Positions 25,420 to 40,200 of a DNA stretch of 64,000 bases are shown here, piece after piece. The DNA comes from Diadema setosum (taxonomy: Eukaryota > Echinodermata > Echinoidea > Diadematoida > Diadematidae), in assembly GCA_033980235.1 (NCBI GenBank), contig CM067067.1, positions 15,558,401 through 15,622,400 of the forward strand, in the 5' to 3' direction. Numbering within the stretch: the first letter of the stretch is position 1; the number at the start of each line of letters is the position of its first letter. Below the pieces are notes generated by a model. The model did no database searches, was not told the DNA's origin, and worked only from the letters and a program-made list of their open reading frames with translations. Position numbers and translations under genes: made by a program.

Positions 25420-27728
25420 CATCATCATTATTTTTATCATTATCATTATTATTACAAATCTCATGCTGACCACTCGTGAAACAACAGGCTGTCACTTTTG
25501 GAATCATACAGAAACTAGTATTGATAAGACACCACGCATTAATTACGGCTTACAAGTGAGATCAAAATTATGAATTGCTCATGGTTCTGTAAATACTGCG
25601 ATGAGCGAATAGATCAAGCAGACAGTCCAGCTTATTTTATCTGATTTTAGCACGGAACCTGCTTCAGCAAATGGCTGTTCTTCAGCTGGTCCATGATAGA
25701 CGTGTGGTTGCTATTGGTTATGTTCAGAGCTGGAACTTGGCAAGACTGTCTGAGGAATAACGTAAAGTGCATTCACCTCTCATTCTCCCGCCCACTCACT
25801 CCGGAGACCGCCTGCTGGTCAGCGGTCAACTGACTGCCTTGGATCTCTTTTCGTATCCACGGGGCCACGCTGCCGAGCAGGGAGAAGACCGCGTGATCGT
25901 CCTCCGCCCCGAGCTCGGTGACGTACGTGATCTGGATGACCACGGTGGCGAGGGAGGGCAGGTTGCCGATGCTCACGGAGAAGACGTTCTGTCATACAGC
26001 GATCGAAGAAGAGCTTAAATCTGCTATTCATCTTATTGTGTGTTCAATATAACCTCTGGACAGAAGAACGCCACTAGCCTATATACATAGCAACTTCTAT
26101 GAACATGTTGGAGAGATGATTCTGATAATTTGCACTTTCTCTCTCTCTCCCTTCCCCTGTCTTTCCCTCTGTAAATGTATATATAGAGAGGGAAATAGAC
26201 AAAAAAACTAAAAGACAGGAGTCATTATATCATAAACGCAAGAATGTAATTGCATTATACTATTCAAATGTACGACAATTGCTTTGGGTCACTTTAAGAT
26301 GCAGCGCGCAATGTCAGAATTGCTTTGTGATGTCACAATTACTTTGAGATATCCTTTCACGAATAGCGCACGATTTGGAAAATGTCGTCATAAACAGTGG
26401 CGTCATTTTTCAAATAGCATACTCGTACCATGGAGCGCCAAACAGGCCAACATTCTGAAATAGTTGAAAATCCATGTAATTACGTGAAGCTCTGTCAACT
26501 AATCGCGACAGCATTGATTTTTCATCCACAATATTATCAACAATTATACTAACCGACGCTTCCTCTTGCATCAAGTAAGCCCCATGACCAGCTCGGACTG
26601 CAGCCTGAAATTCCTCTTTTGCCCTTTCTTTGGTCTTCACCTGACCAATCACGTGTTTCCCGTTGATGTAGGCTTCGAAGCCGCAGACGGCCGCCCGGTC
26701 GTCGAGCGGGAACACATAACGGGCTTCCGAAACGTCACCGTCGGACTTTGTGCTCTGGTACACCTGTAAGACTGTTATCTGTAGCCGGACAAGGGGAAAT
26801 GACAATATCTCTAAGCCTACACACTGAACGCAAATTGACTACTCTCGTATTGCTGCCACTTGTCAATTCGATACAATACATTATTGGTAATGCTGACTAG
26901 ACGCACGTGCCTTTCTTATAAACAGATAATTAGGATAGGGTTATTTTTTCTCTCTCCTCTTCTTCTTCCTCCTCCTTCTCCTCCTCATTCTTTTTCTTCT
27001 TCTCCTTATCATCCTTTCGTAGTTTTCATTCTCCTTCATTTTTTCTTTCCTTCTTCTATCTCATCATCCTGGGTATACCTTGGCCGCAAGATCAGTTATG
27101 TGTCCACGAATGTGAACTTCTCGCAGGTCGACGCACTCCCGTCCATTGTCCGCTACGAGTCCGGCGTCTATTTGGCTGACGGGATCCCTGCAGCCTTGTA
27201 CGTCCAGGAGATCTGGAAAGTGATGAAAGATATTGAATGCTTTAGTTGTCCACCTCCTACTTTTTCCTCCTCGGATCTTTCCTCTCATTCTCTCTCTGAG
27301 CCCTCCCATCAGGGAGAAAATAATACTAATTAGGAATGCATTTTGATGTGTATTTCGTGTTGATAGCCAGTGGGTTTATATTAATTATAACATTCTCAAT
27401 TCCCCATTTCCGCGAAATTTTACGCCATATAACCTGCGTCTCTCCATGATACCCTCATATTCATCTTCTTCTCAGTTTCATCATTATTTCCTCCTTACCC
27501 GCTGCCTTTGCGTCTTGTTATTTCCAAACTTTTCTTCTTCAGACCTTGTTTTCATCGCTGTGTATGAAGTGTAGGTTTTAGTTTTACCCACGTGCAATAT
27601 AGTAAGATGATATGAGAGGACAACGCGTGCGAGAGTGTGTATCTTTTATGTGAACTCATGTAAACTCATGTAAACTAATGCACAATTCAACCTCTTGTTG
27701 CCATGCATGATTTGAATACAGACCATTA

Positions 27729-27789
<61 letters not shown>

Positions 27790-30700
27790 ACCTACCTATC
27801 TATCTCTTTATTTTCCTCTTCCCTTCTTCTGCTCCTCTTCTTATTTCTCCTTTTCTCCTCCTCCTCCTCCTCCTCTTCCTCCTCCTCCTCCTTCCCATTA
27901 TCATCATCATCATCATCATCATCATCACAACCACCAACACCCTCATCATCATCGTCGTCATCATCATCATCATCATCATCATCATCGGTTTATACATATC
28001 TAATCTCAGCAACATCTGAAAGACTATTAGTGCAGCATACCGATCTTCTCGTACGGTTCTTCATCTTCCACGTCGCTTTCTTCTCGGAAGTCGAAACCGT
28101 CCACCATGTCATCGTCCCCGTCGATGCTGAACTCGACGAGATATCGTATGCACTGCTGCCCGGCGGAATACACAACGTATTCGTCCTCCTGCAAGGGACG
28201 AAAAAAGTTTCGGTAAAAGAAAACTTTTCCTGTTTGCGGTGCACTTGCAAATATCCAGAAGAGACGGCTTCAAGACAGTGTAGGTAATGGACGTCATGTA
28301 TGCAACTATGCTCCTTTGGTAAGCCTGCTGTAAAATTTGAGTTACGTAATATCTGCACCTGATAATATCAATGGGATTGATTAAAAGGTATTGCCAGGGT
28401 ATTTGCCATTTGCAGCTGAAACAAAAACCTAGCTTAAGTGCTTAAAAATATTTTTAAAATGTCAGTTAGGGATAGAAACACCCAATGTTTTATAATAGTT
28501 TTGTTAGCTATACAAAATGTCAACAATAGTTATAATAATTGTTCTTTCTAAAATAAACCGTCTACATTATTTTATGGTTTATTGAGTAAAATAGTGGCAT
28601 CTCCTTATATTTTCGACTTTACCGCGAAATTTTCTTACAAATGGTGGACTGTTTTGATACAACTGACCTACACATAAGCATCAAATGTGATAATTCGAAC
28701 ATTTTTAAAATCACTGCTCCCAATAGTAAATAGTACCTTTAAGTATGGATATATCAATGTATCATTCGCTATCGTAGGATAGAATCTGATATTCAAATAA
28801 ATGATACACTACTTTGCATGTACAGAATGCATTCGTTAGAATACACAGTATGTACTCATGTAGGCCCTACATGTGTGCATATCTATATAACTTATATGTG
28901 TATGTGTGCATGCATTTCGATCAATTCGTGTTCGTCAACACATTATGACTTTCCGATAAATAGCACTAGACCGTGAGAAATCATTCCAAAATCATTTTAC
29001 TGTGAATTCTGAAGGTCTATCCACTGACGCCCGCACTCCATGCGTGCTGTTGTATCCCTCCGGAGCTTCTTTCAATGTCATGTCCACTTCATAGCAGTCT
29101 TTGACGGATCCTAGCGCCACTTTGTTGACGAACATCATCCGAGTTCTGGAGAAGTAGCCATTCTTGCAGTACTGGATGCAAGTGCTACAAGGAATTCAAT
29201 CACAAATGTTGGTGGACATCAGATGGTAAGTTTTTTTTCAGCGGTGACACAACAGTTGCTCCTGCGACAATTGCTTTGGTTTTATTTTCGCCAAGCACTT
29301 AGGGTTAGGGTTATAGGGTTGTGATAGAGTTTTAGGTTTAGTTTGATATGATGATTAGGATTAGGGTTAGGGTAATGCTGGTGGGTAGAATTTATGATTA
29401 GCAGCCTTATTAGCCACTCGTGTAGAAATTTCATGGGAGTAATTCTCACAGGAGCAAATGTCATGGAACCATATTCAGCTCGGGGTTTTTTAATGACCCT
29501 AAAGCCCGCCGCACACTATACGGACTCACGACTAGACAGACTTTGGATCTGTAAACACGCGTGTTTATTCTGAGGCCACTGTGATTTATTTCGGATCCAA
29601 AGTCTGTCAGTCGTATAGTCGTGAGCTGTATAGTGTGTGGCGGGCTTAACTTTAACGAGACATCGCGTCGTTGCAAAGCGCTAAGTAAAGGATATTTACC
29701 CTGACGGTCATGGATTGTAGTGTGAGTGACATCTTGACAATTAAAACATTTGAGTATTCAAAGTAAAAAAGTAAAAGGGAAGCAAATTTCAGTTTATTCC
29801 GTTCTTACTGTATTAAGTAGGTCAAGGCACAGATAAATTACATGACATTTCTAGATTAATCATCGTGCTCAGTAATGTGAGTCGATAACTATCTTGATTT
29901 CCAGCAATAGTCTACCACTGATTGATGTTCCAGACAACAGATTTCAGCAGCAGATGTTCATAACGGATGGTATTGTTAGACTGTATTGGACATAGAACAT
30001 TCTTCATGAACATTTCCTACAATCTGATTTGATAACTATCATTTCAACGACGTACTATCACTAATCAACATTCAAGACAGTTGATTTCAGCAGATTATCA
30101 TAACGAATGAAATTGTTATGCTGTGTCGAATATAAAACATTCTTTACGAGTAAGTGTTGATTTCACGGAGCTCCGCTTAAATGCCTTCCCGTCATCGAGT
30201 TGTGGTAAGCTCTGGGTTAAATGACAGGTGTGAAATGGGTAAAGGACGAAGAGAGAAATGAGGGGAGAGACTCCCACCTCGTCCTGTCTCCAAAGTAAAG
30301 ACCAGCTCCGAGTAGTCCTTCGTCTCGCCTCGATCCGTCGAACATTTCCACAACGATTTTCGGCATAAGCAAGCCCCTGCAGTGGAACAAACATAACCCA
30401 CAAACGTATACAGTACAGTGTACACACAGATAGACGCACACACACATAGACAGAGACACACACACATACTTATTTCTTTATATCTTAAGAAGAGTAACCA
30501 ATAAATCAGGGTATAACTCAGATGAGATCAAATCGGATCGGAACTACGATGCCATGGCGACTAGAAAGTGCCATGTTTGTTGTTTGTTTGTTTTTTAAGC
30601 AATATTAGAGAGACCAGTGGATTGACGTCGATAATTAGGTTTTTACGGAAGAATGTTGGTACATAAGCAATCACAATGAACATGATGATATTCACCACTT

Positions 30701-31135
30701 TCATCACCACCATCATACCACGGCAAAAGAAGAAGAAAAAATGTAAAAGATAATTCAATAACTTTCAATTCAAGCTATGCGCCTTTCTTTGTCATAAATT
30801 TCTCAAAATGTTGACTGAAAAAATGGTATGGTATATCAAACCACAGTGATTTTCTTTATTAACAGTTATCGTATTTCTAACACTACCAAAATAATTATCG
30901 AGATTCTTACACATTGTCGGACGAACATATTTGGGATAGATATAAAGCAGCGACAACATAGTGACTCATACAAGAACAACTAATCCTCAGAAACATACTG
31001 TCATGTATGAAACTTGCAAATGTGATAACCTTACTAAAAATCAAGATAACGTGTTCGCTGTACGTTACTCTTTGTAGTCAATATAAAAATCGAAATGTCT
31101 TCCCCTATTTAGATGTAAACCATGCATTCTACAAT

Positions 31136-31170
<35 letters not shown>

Positions 31171-31205
31171 CAGATAACTATATATAAATCTCTCGTAAAA
31201 ATGGA

Positions 31206-31241
<36 letters not shown>

Positions 31242-34200
31242 TAACTATAAATGTCTCGTAAATATGGATGCATATATTTATATATATACATATATATATG
31301 CATTGTGAGAGATCGTTCCTGCCGAAACGGATATACATACGCAGTGCCTCATTGTGGCTAGCTCGATTAAAAGGGGGAAGAAGAGAGCAACGTCCGCCTC
31401 AAATCTGATATCTTTCACTATATATACATATATTTTTTTTCTATTTATTCATTTATTTATTTATTTATTCATCTATTTATTCATTTATTTCTGTCACATA
31501 TTTTTTAAAGGCTCGACCTTGATAGGATTCCGAGGATGCTGGCTGGTTTGGAGGCGTGGAAGAGCAGCCTGTCGTTGCCTATCCCACGGTCGAATCCCTC
31601 CTCTTCAGGCGGCCTACTCACCGCGTAGATGCGAAGTGTGTTGATGGTTGTTGCCCTATAAAACGAATGAAGAAGGATATTTGAAAAAAAAAAGGCGGAT
31701 GACTAATTTTGAAGGAATGGAGTAAAAATGGTACTAAAACTCTCAGAATGGCACAATAAATGTTGACAAAGGAGATGGGTATAGCTCATTCGTCGGTCGG
31801 AAGTAAATTGAACTTGATATATTCGGCGAAAGTTAAGGAGGGGCAGAGAACGTAATTAACGGTAAGGAAATATCTATTTCGGGCGATAAAGTATAATGGC
31901 ACGTTCTTCCGGAGTATTGGATTAGGAAGACAGCTGTACTTCTTGTCCTGACTGCATACCATCATCATAGTGATGCAAGTTGGCATCCGGACACTGCGGT
32001 CATTGTTTGAAGTCATAACCACTTTCATTTTCATTTGGCACGGCAAAGTGCATAGAAAGTCCGTCTGTTGCTGAGATATTTTACGTGTATTTGCTAAATT
32101 TAAAAAAAAAGTTGAAAAGTTGAATTGCCATTTGGCTCTAAAATAGGCCTAACAGCTTTACACTTGTATTTGTATAGCTGTTTGACTTATAACTGGTAAA
32201 AATTCTTGAACAAAAAGTAATGAAAATGTGTTACACAAGGTTTCGTGTCACTGTTTGCATACCCAAACATTTTATTGTATCCTCAATTTGTTGGAGATGA
32301 AATAAAATAACCTGAAACTTGAACTTTAAGGTACATTGTTGGTAAAGCACAATATTGGCGGAAGCTAGTACTACTGGAGAGTTTACCGAGGAACTGTGGA
32401 AAGCACAAGATCTCTGATCTTCTCGTGCTCCGGATGGCCTGGTTCCAGGAACCGGATGTAGCACCTCAGCGCCTTGTATTTGGCCTGCGTCGTCGGCTGC
32501 TGGCGCCAGCCAGTTTCCTCGCTGATGTGCACGATATCCCGGATCATCTAAAACCGCACCCGTACATCGAAATTCACATTAGTAATGCGTCATTTTGTTT
32601 TCCTCTTGTGAAACAACAGTATATAGGGATCATGAGACTGTTTTGAAACTGCCGAGCACACTGCCAAGATAATGCTTCACTGACTAATCATACGTGGTTA
32701 TATTCGTAAAGATATCTCCACTAATTTTTGGTTAAGTTTTGGTAGATATATTATGGATATTTACATTGCACGTACGTAATTGGAAATGAATACTCACTCC
32801 TATTACATTTTGCAGCATTGCCTGATAACGTATCAAAAATGACTTTCGGAGAAAGTGTGAAGGATGCATTTGCCTGATTGTCGACGAAAAACCTATTCTT
32901 TTTTGTTATGCACGAACAAACTGAAAATATATAAGAAGATGAAATCATCGGGTAAACCAAAACTTTTCTTTGAGGTTGCGCCCGGATCTACATTCGGTGA
33001 AAACATTTTCATGCGAAACTTGAGAATTCCACGACATCGGTATTTCATATCCGATGATGAGGAAACCTCTGGCAATCTTCTCCTCTGGCATTATCCTATT
33101 TATCAAAAATCAATGTAAGACTGTTTCTTGTTTTCGTTTTGTTTTGGTTTTTGCTGAACACATGTATAATCCCAATGTCAAGAGCAATAAATTTATGAAA
33201 ATAAGTGTGCTGGAACTGTTCGCTAAGTCTCGAGTGTAAGACGGGTGCAGTTTCAGCAATCAAAATATGGCACTAAGATTTGCATTGTGTGCATGCATGT
33301 ATTTCTCTTGTGTATACGCATGGGTGTATACGGATTGTTGTAAAAAAACAACAAATCGTTTCACATTATACAATTTGTGGTGTATCCTTTCAGAGGAAAA
33401 AGGAAAACTTGCCAATACTTCTAGATTGATTCCCAGTTTTCTCCCTTGCTTTCCCCCTAACCTGACAGAGATCCAGTTTGAGCGCCACGTTTCCCTTGCG
33501 CAGCAGCGAACTGCGCATGTCTTCTTTGTGCGGTATCAAGTCGTAGAATTCCTTTTCCAACTCCTCCAGCTTCTCCTCCTCCTCGCGATCTGCATCCGAG
33601 GATTCTTCTCTCCCTTGTTCGTCCTCCTCTTCCTCGTCGTCCCCTTCTTTCCTCTCATCGTCTCGACGACGTCGGCGCTGAAGAAGGTGCCAAAGCTGAT
33701 GAAGGACGGCTTCGGCCTTGGCAACCTAGGAAGAAGGGTTGCCGACTTTGTGAAGTACAGTAGCACGAAACTAAAGCAGTGAAGAGGATTATCTGCATCT
33801 ATACACGAGGAGCGATTTCAGGATGTGTTGTTTGTAATGAGAACAAACCTGTTTCCTTTTGAGGCTGATCGACATCATACACTGACAACGATGGTCAACC
33901 CGTAATATTTTTATTTTTTATAACTGCTCCTTCTATTAGCTATTTATTTATTTATTTATTTAATATTAACATTTTGAAAGGAGGATTTCGAGTAAGACTA
34001 TCCCTTGAGTGTCTGTGTCCGCATTAATTATCTCATTATAATGGGGCCGCGGAACAATTTCTTTTTAATTAAGCGGGGGGGGGGGGGGGTAGTACCCCCC
34101 CTTCTCTCTCTCTCTCTCTGGGGATCCCCTCGAGAGTCCTTTGCTTTGTATTTTGCTCAATTTTTGTCGGTTCCATCTTATCTTTTGAGCCATAATGTGC

Positions 34201-37200
34201 ATGGGTGCCATCAATGTCATTTACCTGACCCGGAAGTATGGTCTCAACCCTGACCGAGAGATTTTCGCGGAGGGTTCCCATGGCCTCTTTCCAGACGTTG
34301 TCCACGAGTTGGGCCACCTCGTCCGATAGTGACTCTGAAGGTGAGTAAGTCTCCCGGTACAACAGGGTCTATATGGGTATTAAAGTGAAATTTATGATGC
34401 CATGAGTTTTCTATCAACCTATCGTTGCATTATTCGTAGCGTATTCGTTGATGATATTCCAACCCAACACAGGGACGAAAGGAAGTGAGTGAACTGAGAA
34501 AAATAGTTTGTTGCATTGAAGGAAGCGGTTAGTCTGTATTCTCGTTATATTGCAAAATGGATTACAAAAGATCACGCATAAAAGAAAAAAAAGTTGGTCA
34601 TGATTCAGCAGCATATCTGAAACAACAAAAACAGCTACGAATCTAAAGATTTCAATGGTTACACTTAGACTTTACTTTTATTTGTTCGTTTTCTTTATCT
34701 TTTATTTTTTGAGGGAGCAGATTCCTGAACAAGAAGACAATCGCAGGAGGAAAAACAAAATAATGAGGAAACACAGAAGAGGATTTATGTTTCATTTTTA
34801 TACTGTGCGAGGAATAGTCACTTTTCTATACGTTATTTAGGTCTAATGGTACTTTCTTTGCAGTCCTTGACAGTAATGGTCTCAATTTACTCCATTTTAT
34901 GTAGTAAAACTCACTGTCAGAATTAAATCAGCAGTGCACGCTTTGTTTCCATTCAACAAAATACAAGAATAAATGAATCAAAAGTAGCAACAAACGTTTG
35001 GAATTTCGTAAATGGCAGGATCGTTTCCCAGTTAATGCGCACGTTTAATTTATAAAGCGCATAAGACCATACCACACACCATTATCTCCTTCACGGGCAG
35101 GTAGGCCCTTATTTTGCTTGGAGTGAGAAGTGCTTAGAAATATTAGCCATAGAGAAATGGCATGTACACTCTGACTATTGCAGCTGATTATTCGTCATTA
35201 GTTAACTTAAATCACGTCTAGTTGCGGGTTTGCTCATCAACTCCGGTCACATTGTAAGGGCTCGTTACATAACCATTATGAACTGATTTTCAATCAGTTA
35301 ACCACTACAGATGACCCCTGTCTTATAACGCGTGTTTCCTTGAACAAAACCATGATGAAAATGGGGCATTTCTTCCTCGTCTTTTGAGGTTTAAATACTA
35401 CATTCTGAGCAACTGATGGTCTGTGGTAGGCAAATTGATTAGCAAGGACATGGTTCACGCATTAATAGTGTGATTATAAAGAGTAGTTCTTAAAATTATC
35501 GTTAAAGTGATCATAATCAACATCATCATTATTATTGTATCATTGCAATCATCTTTGTTGTCAGTTATTGTATTGTCATAGTATGGCTTTCAGTAGGACT
35601 ATTGCGGCTGGTTGTCTCGTTGTTTTTTTGTTTGCTTGTTGCCATTGTTGTTGTTGTTGTTGTCATTGCGATTTCTGCTACGCGCCCCACCTTTCTAAGA
35701 GCCTCGGATCCGATCCATCTCGAACTGATCTCACCCGATATGGGCTGCATCGGAACGTCTGCGTCATTGGCCCGCCTCTTGTAGATGTCCTCGTAGATGC
35801 GAAGGGCTTCCTCGGCAGTGGCCGCATAGTGGCAATCGCGCTCCCCGCTTTCCTCGTTCTGCCATGCAGTGAACAGAAACAAACAAATAAACAAGAGTGT
35901 TTCCATGGCGACGGGGGATTATTTGACTTTAATAAGGGAATCGCGCTGAAGAATGTTGGTTTGTTGCCACTCGATCACCCACCCACCCCCATTATTTGTC
36001 ACCGAACTCATGTTTGACGGCCCTATTACTACCACGAGGGTGATATTAGAGGGGGGGGGGGGGGGATCACGATAGTGCTAGGGTCATGCCTACAGACGTG
36101 CTAACTATAAGGATAGTGATTCATAACTTCCCCTTTACTTGTAAAAGGAAAGTTCATCATACAAAATGCCTTGCCTTTCTGATTATAAACACGCACACGC
36201 AAATGCACATACACACATACACACAAGCCAATTAAAGCTTAAGTTCGGGATGTTGATATTATAAAAGCTTGATCTATAAGAGCGATACACAGCCTGTGTA
36301 AACATTCTATAATAATGTATATAAATATAAATATAAAATATAAATGTATATATAAATATGTATATAATTCTAGTAATAAGGATCTTTATAACGGTCACAA
36401 CCCCCAAAATTAACCTGCTCGGCGACCGGTCGGCGAGTTTTTGCCCAAAAGCGGTCGGACAACGACCGGTGACCGACCAGTGACCGACCAGGCGCCACTG
36501 ATTTTTAGGGCATCGGTCGGTCACCGCTGAAGTTTTAACGCGGAGTTAAAATTTCAGCGGCGACTGACCAGTTTTCACTCGCTGCCAAAAATACGCTCGG
36601 TGTCCGAGCGGGAACTCTCAGGCACTGACCTAATCGAGCGGTCGCTGCCGAGCGATTTAAGGAACAAAAATAATAGAGACAAAAATTACAACAGCACAGA
36701 AGAAAACCAGGAGAATAGATCGAGCGGTCGCCGTCGGGCGATTTAGGGACTAAAAATGTTAAGATAAAAATGACAGAAGCACTGAAGGAAACCAGGGACT
36801 AGAATGATGAAGAAGATAATCTAGCGCAATGTGGAAGAAGCAGGGGGAGGGATTAGAGGCAAGGAAACCTCACCAACATATCAGAATCTCAACATCTCGG
36901 CAACCAACATGAGGGACATTGAAGTCAGAGGCAACCACTTTGGGGCAAAAGAGATGAAAGCTAAAAGTTAGTGTCGATACGTTGACGTAGTAAAATATGG
37001 TTTGGTTACCTTATCATTCATTAAAGGCCTATTGATTGAAGAATGAATGACAAGAGATGGAGAAAATTAAAACATGAAATTAAATAGGAATAGAAAAATA
37101 CTGTAAAATATAGAAGCAAACAAGATATTTTGGAAAATTCTAATTTATTCTAATCTTTTCTCCATCTTGGGTGTTCCTCCCTTTTGTTTTATATCCTAAT

Positions 37201-40200
37201 TTCTAGTTATCTGTGGTATCACATAGCTGAGGTTTGTTAGTTGATAATTTAACTATTAGATTTTTTGCCTCGAGTTTTATCTTAGTTAATTAATCAATCA
37301 ATAATTAATTAACACATCACAAATCACATAGGTACATTAATAAACACACTCAAGCTCGTGAGAAATTTCCGGCAGAGACCGGCGGGTGGCCGCCGGTACG
37401 CCTTTACTGGTCACCGGTAGATGACCTATCGATCACCCGTCGGTCGCTGAGCGATTTTGTAAAAATCGGCCGGTGGCCGGTGGGAGATCGTCCAGTTGCC
37501 GATGGGGCATCGCTCGGTGACTGCTCGGACTCTGCGCGTTGCAGATCCCCATATTTAGCCAAAATTTTACTGAAAATCGATCGGTGACCGACGGGGAATC
37601 GACAGGGCACTACTCGGTCATCGCTAGGATTTTACAGCCTGCTCAACATCTCCAAAAACTGCTGAGCGGTGCCAAAATTTCAGCAGCGACCGAGCAGGCT
37701 ACAAATCGGTCAGTCGCCGCTCTGAGTTGTGACCGTAGCCAAAACTGCAAACAACACACGTTACGGCTACGGTCACAACCCCCAAAATCAGCCTGCTCGG
37801 CGACCGGTCGGCGAGTTTTAGCCAATTTCGGTCGGACAACGACCTGTGACCGACCGGTGACCGACCAGTTTTCACTCACTGCCCAAAATACGCTCGGTGT
37901 CCGAGCGGCAACCGCCCAGGCACTGACCTAATCGAGCGGTCGCTGCCGCGCGATTTTGGGAACAAAAATAATAGAGACAAAAATGACAACAGCAAAGGAG
38001 AAAACCAAGGAAATAGATCGAGCGGTCGCCGTCGAGCGATTTACTGACTAAAAGTGATAGAGATAAAGAAAAATGACAGAAGCACTGAAGGAAACCAGGG
38101 ACTAGATGGGGAAGAGAATCCAGCGCAAGGTGGAAGAACGCAGGGGGAGGGATAAAGACAAGGAAACTCCATCAACATCTCAGCATCTCAACATCTCGGT
38201 AACCAACATGAGGGACAGGGAAGACAGGGACAACCACTTTGGGGCAAAAGAAATGAAACCTAAAAGTTAGAGTCGATATGTAGACTTATGGTTTGGTTAC
38301 CTTTTCATTTATCAAAGGTCTACTGAATGAAGAAGTAATGACATTGTGAATGAATGGCAAGAAATGGGGAAAATGAAAATATTAAATTAAACAGGAATAG
38401 AAAAATATTGTAGAATAAAGAAGCACACAAGATATTTTGCAATAATCTATTCTATTTTAATTTTTGTTCCATCTTGGATTTTTCCTAATTTCTAGTTATC
38501 TGTGGTTTCACAAAGCTGAGGTTTATAGTTGGTAATTAAACTCTTAGATCTGTTGCCTCGAGTTTCGTCTTGATTAATTAATTGATTAATTAATCAATTA
38601 ATTATCACATCACAAATTACATAGGCACATGAATAAACCCAGGTAGCTCGTGAGAAATTTCCGGCAGAGACCGGCGGGCCGCCGCCGGTACGCCTACGGG
38701 ACACCGGTAGATGACCTATCGATCACCCGTCGGTCTCCGAGCGATTTCGTAAAAATCGGCCGGTGGCCGGTGGGAGATCGTCCAGTTGCCAATGGGGCAT
38801 CGCTCGGTGACTGCTCAGTCTTTTCGCGGAGAAGATCCCCATATTTCGCATTTTTTACCTAAAATCGATCGGTGACCGACGGGATATCGACAGGGCATCG
38901 CTCGGGCATCGCTGAGATTTTATTAGCCTGCTCGACATCTCCAAAAACTGCTGGGCAGTGCCAAAATTTCAGCAGCGACCGCGCAGGCTACAAATCGGTC
39001 GGTCGCCGCTCTGAGTTGTGACCGTAGCCAGAAACTCCTACATATCTTCTGGCAGGGTATCAAAATTGATTCTTCAAAACAAGATATTTATTTCCCCAAT
39101 CTCGTAATTAACGCTGAAGAACGCTCTGTGGCGAAAAGAAAGACAAGACCTATTCATACAATCGACAAAAATTAGTAATTGAACAGAGAAAGTGGCATAA
39201 ATGCGGTGCGTGAAATGCCAATAAATGACATTTCTTCTTTTCCATTAGCAAGTAGCATAATCACGGCTTATTGCTTGTAATCAGTGCTCAAGATTGGCAA
39301 TCTATCCCCAAACAGGAAACAATAAACAAGTCACTACCGACATGATCTTTATCAAGAGGTTTGCGTAAGTTTATGAGTACATCGTGCACTTTAAATGAGT
39401 CATTTCCGGTTCAATTTCCAACGAACAGAGATGGCAATTACTATATACCGTAGCACTTGCAGTCGATGTCAGATGCGTGACGACTTTAAAGGGGAAGTCA
39501 CTGACTGTAGAAATGACGTCAGCACTTCCGTCACAATCATCTCCAGACGGTTGGGGGGCAACAGAGGAAGACGAGCTCGTGGTTGATGCTGATGAAACAT
39601 TTCTCTGAATCTCGACGGTAAACAGGCGAGTGTTCCCCGGAGCTGACGAGTGTGTTTCCTTTCAGAAGGAAAATATCAAAGAGTGCATTACTGACTTTAT
39701 TATAGGAAACTTGTACCGGGTGCATCACTGTGTATAGTTTGAATTTTTGGTGGGTTGCGTGCAAACAAAACTGGGTATTAGTGTATATTCTGCAAAGCCG
39801 TGTATTCGTCATATCAAATCATGTGACGAAAACACTGTGGCATATCTCATCAGTGACATAATGTTCCCGTCATTCAAACGCTTACATTATTGATATCATT
39901 ATGCAAATTCCTAATACAAGTTGTCTTATTGAAACACACCGATGCAGTTGAATCTGATGTTCTCATTGAGTTAACGTTTCCTAGTGTATTTCAGAGTACA
40001 CTGTATCAGTTATTCATTAATCATGAAATGTTGGATTAGCTGACATAACTGATTGCTGTTCTCGAAGAACAGTGAGACCTGCTTTTTTAATAAGTGTCGG
40101 ATGTGTCAGAAATCTTTTATTGGGAGTTGATTAATGATTATATGTGAAAGTTATTAAAAGAACTCTTAAAGGGTTGGTATAGTAACCCATTGGTTGACGT

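Larger units (their letters stand above)
35859..39448. other. PARP4 intron 6, largest of the gene, filled by two TIR elements
   Basis: A 3.6-kb intron. It holds a G-run at 36051-36066, an AT-rich stretch with CA repeats to 36390, and then the two elements 36391-37740 and 37765-39029. No exon seen. Confidence 0.75.

Noticed and set aside
25217..25573. Poly-Ile (plus) and poly-Asn (minus) ORFs
   Set aside because: They are translations of an (ATT)n microsatellite with no start context, splice sites or homology.
26860..27333. 157-codon plus ORF
   Set aside because: It lies opposite PARP4 exon 15 and CT-rich intron sequence; no support.
29300..29375. Telomere-like TTAGGG repeats
   Set aside because: There are only two or three imperfect units, too few to call an interstitial telomere.
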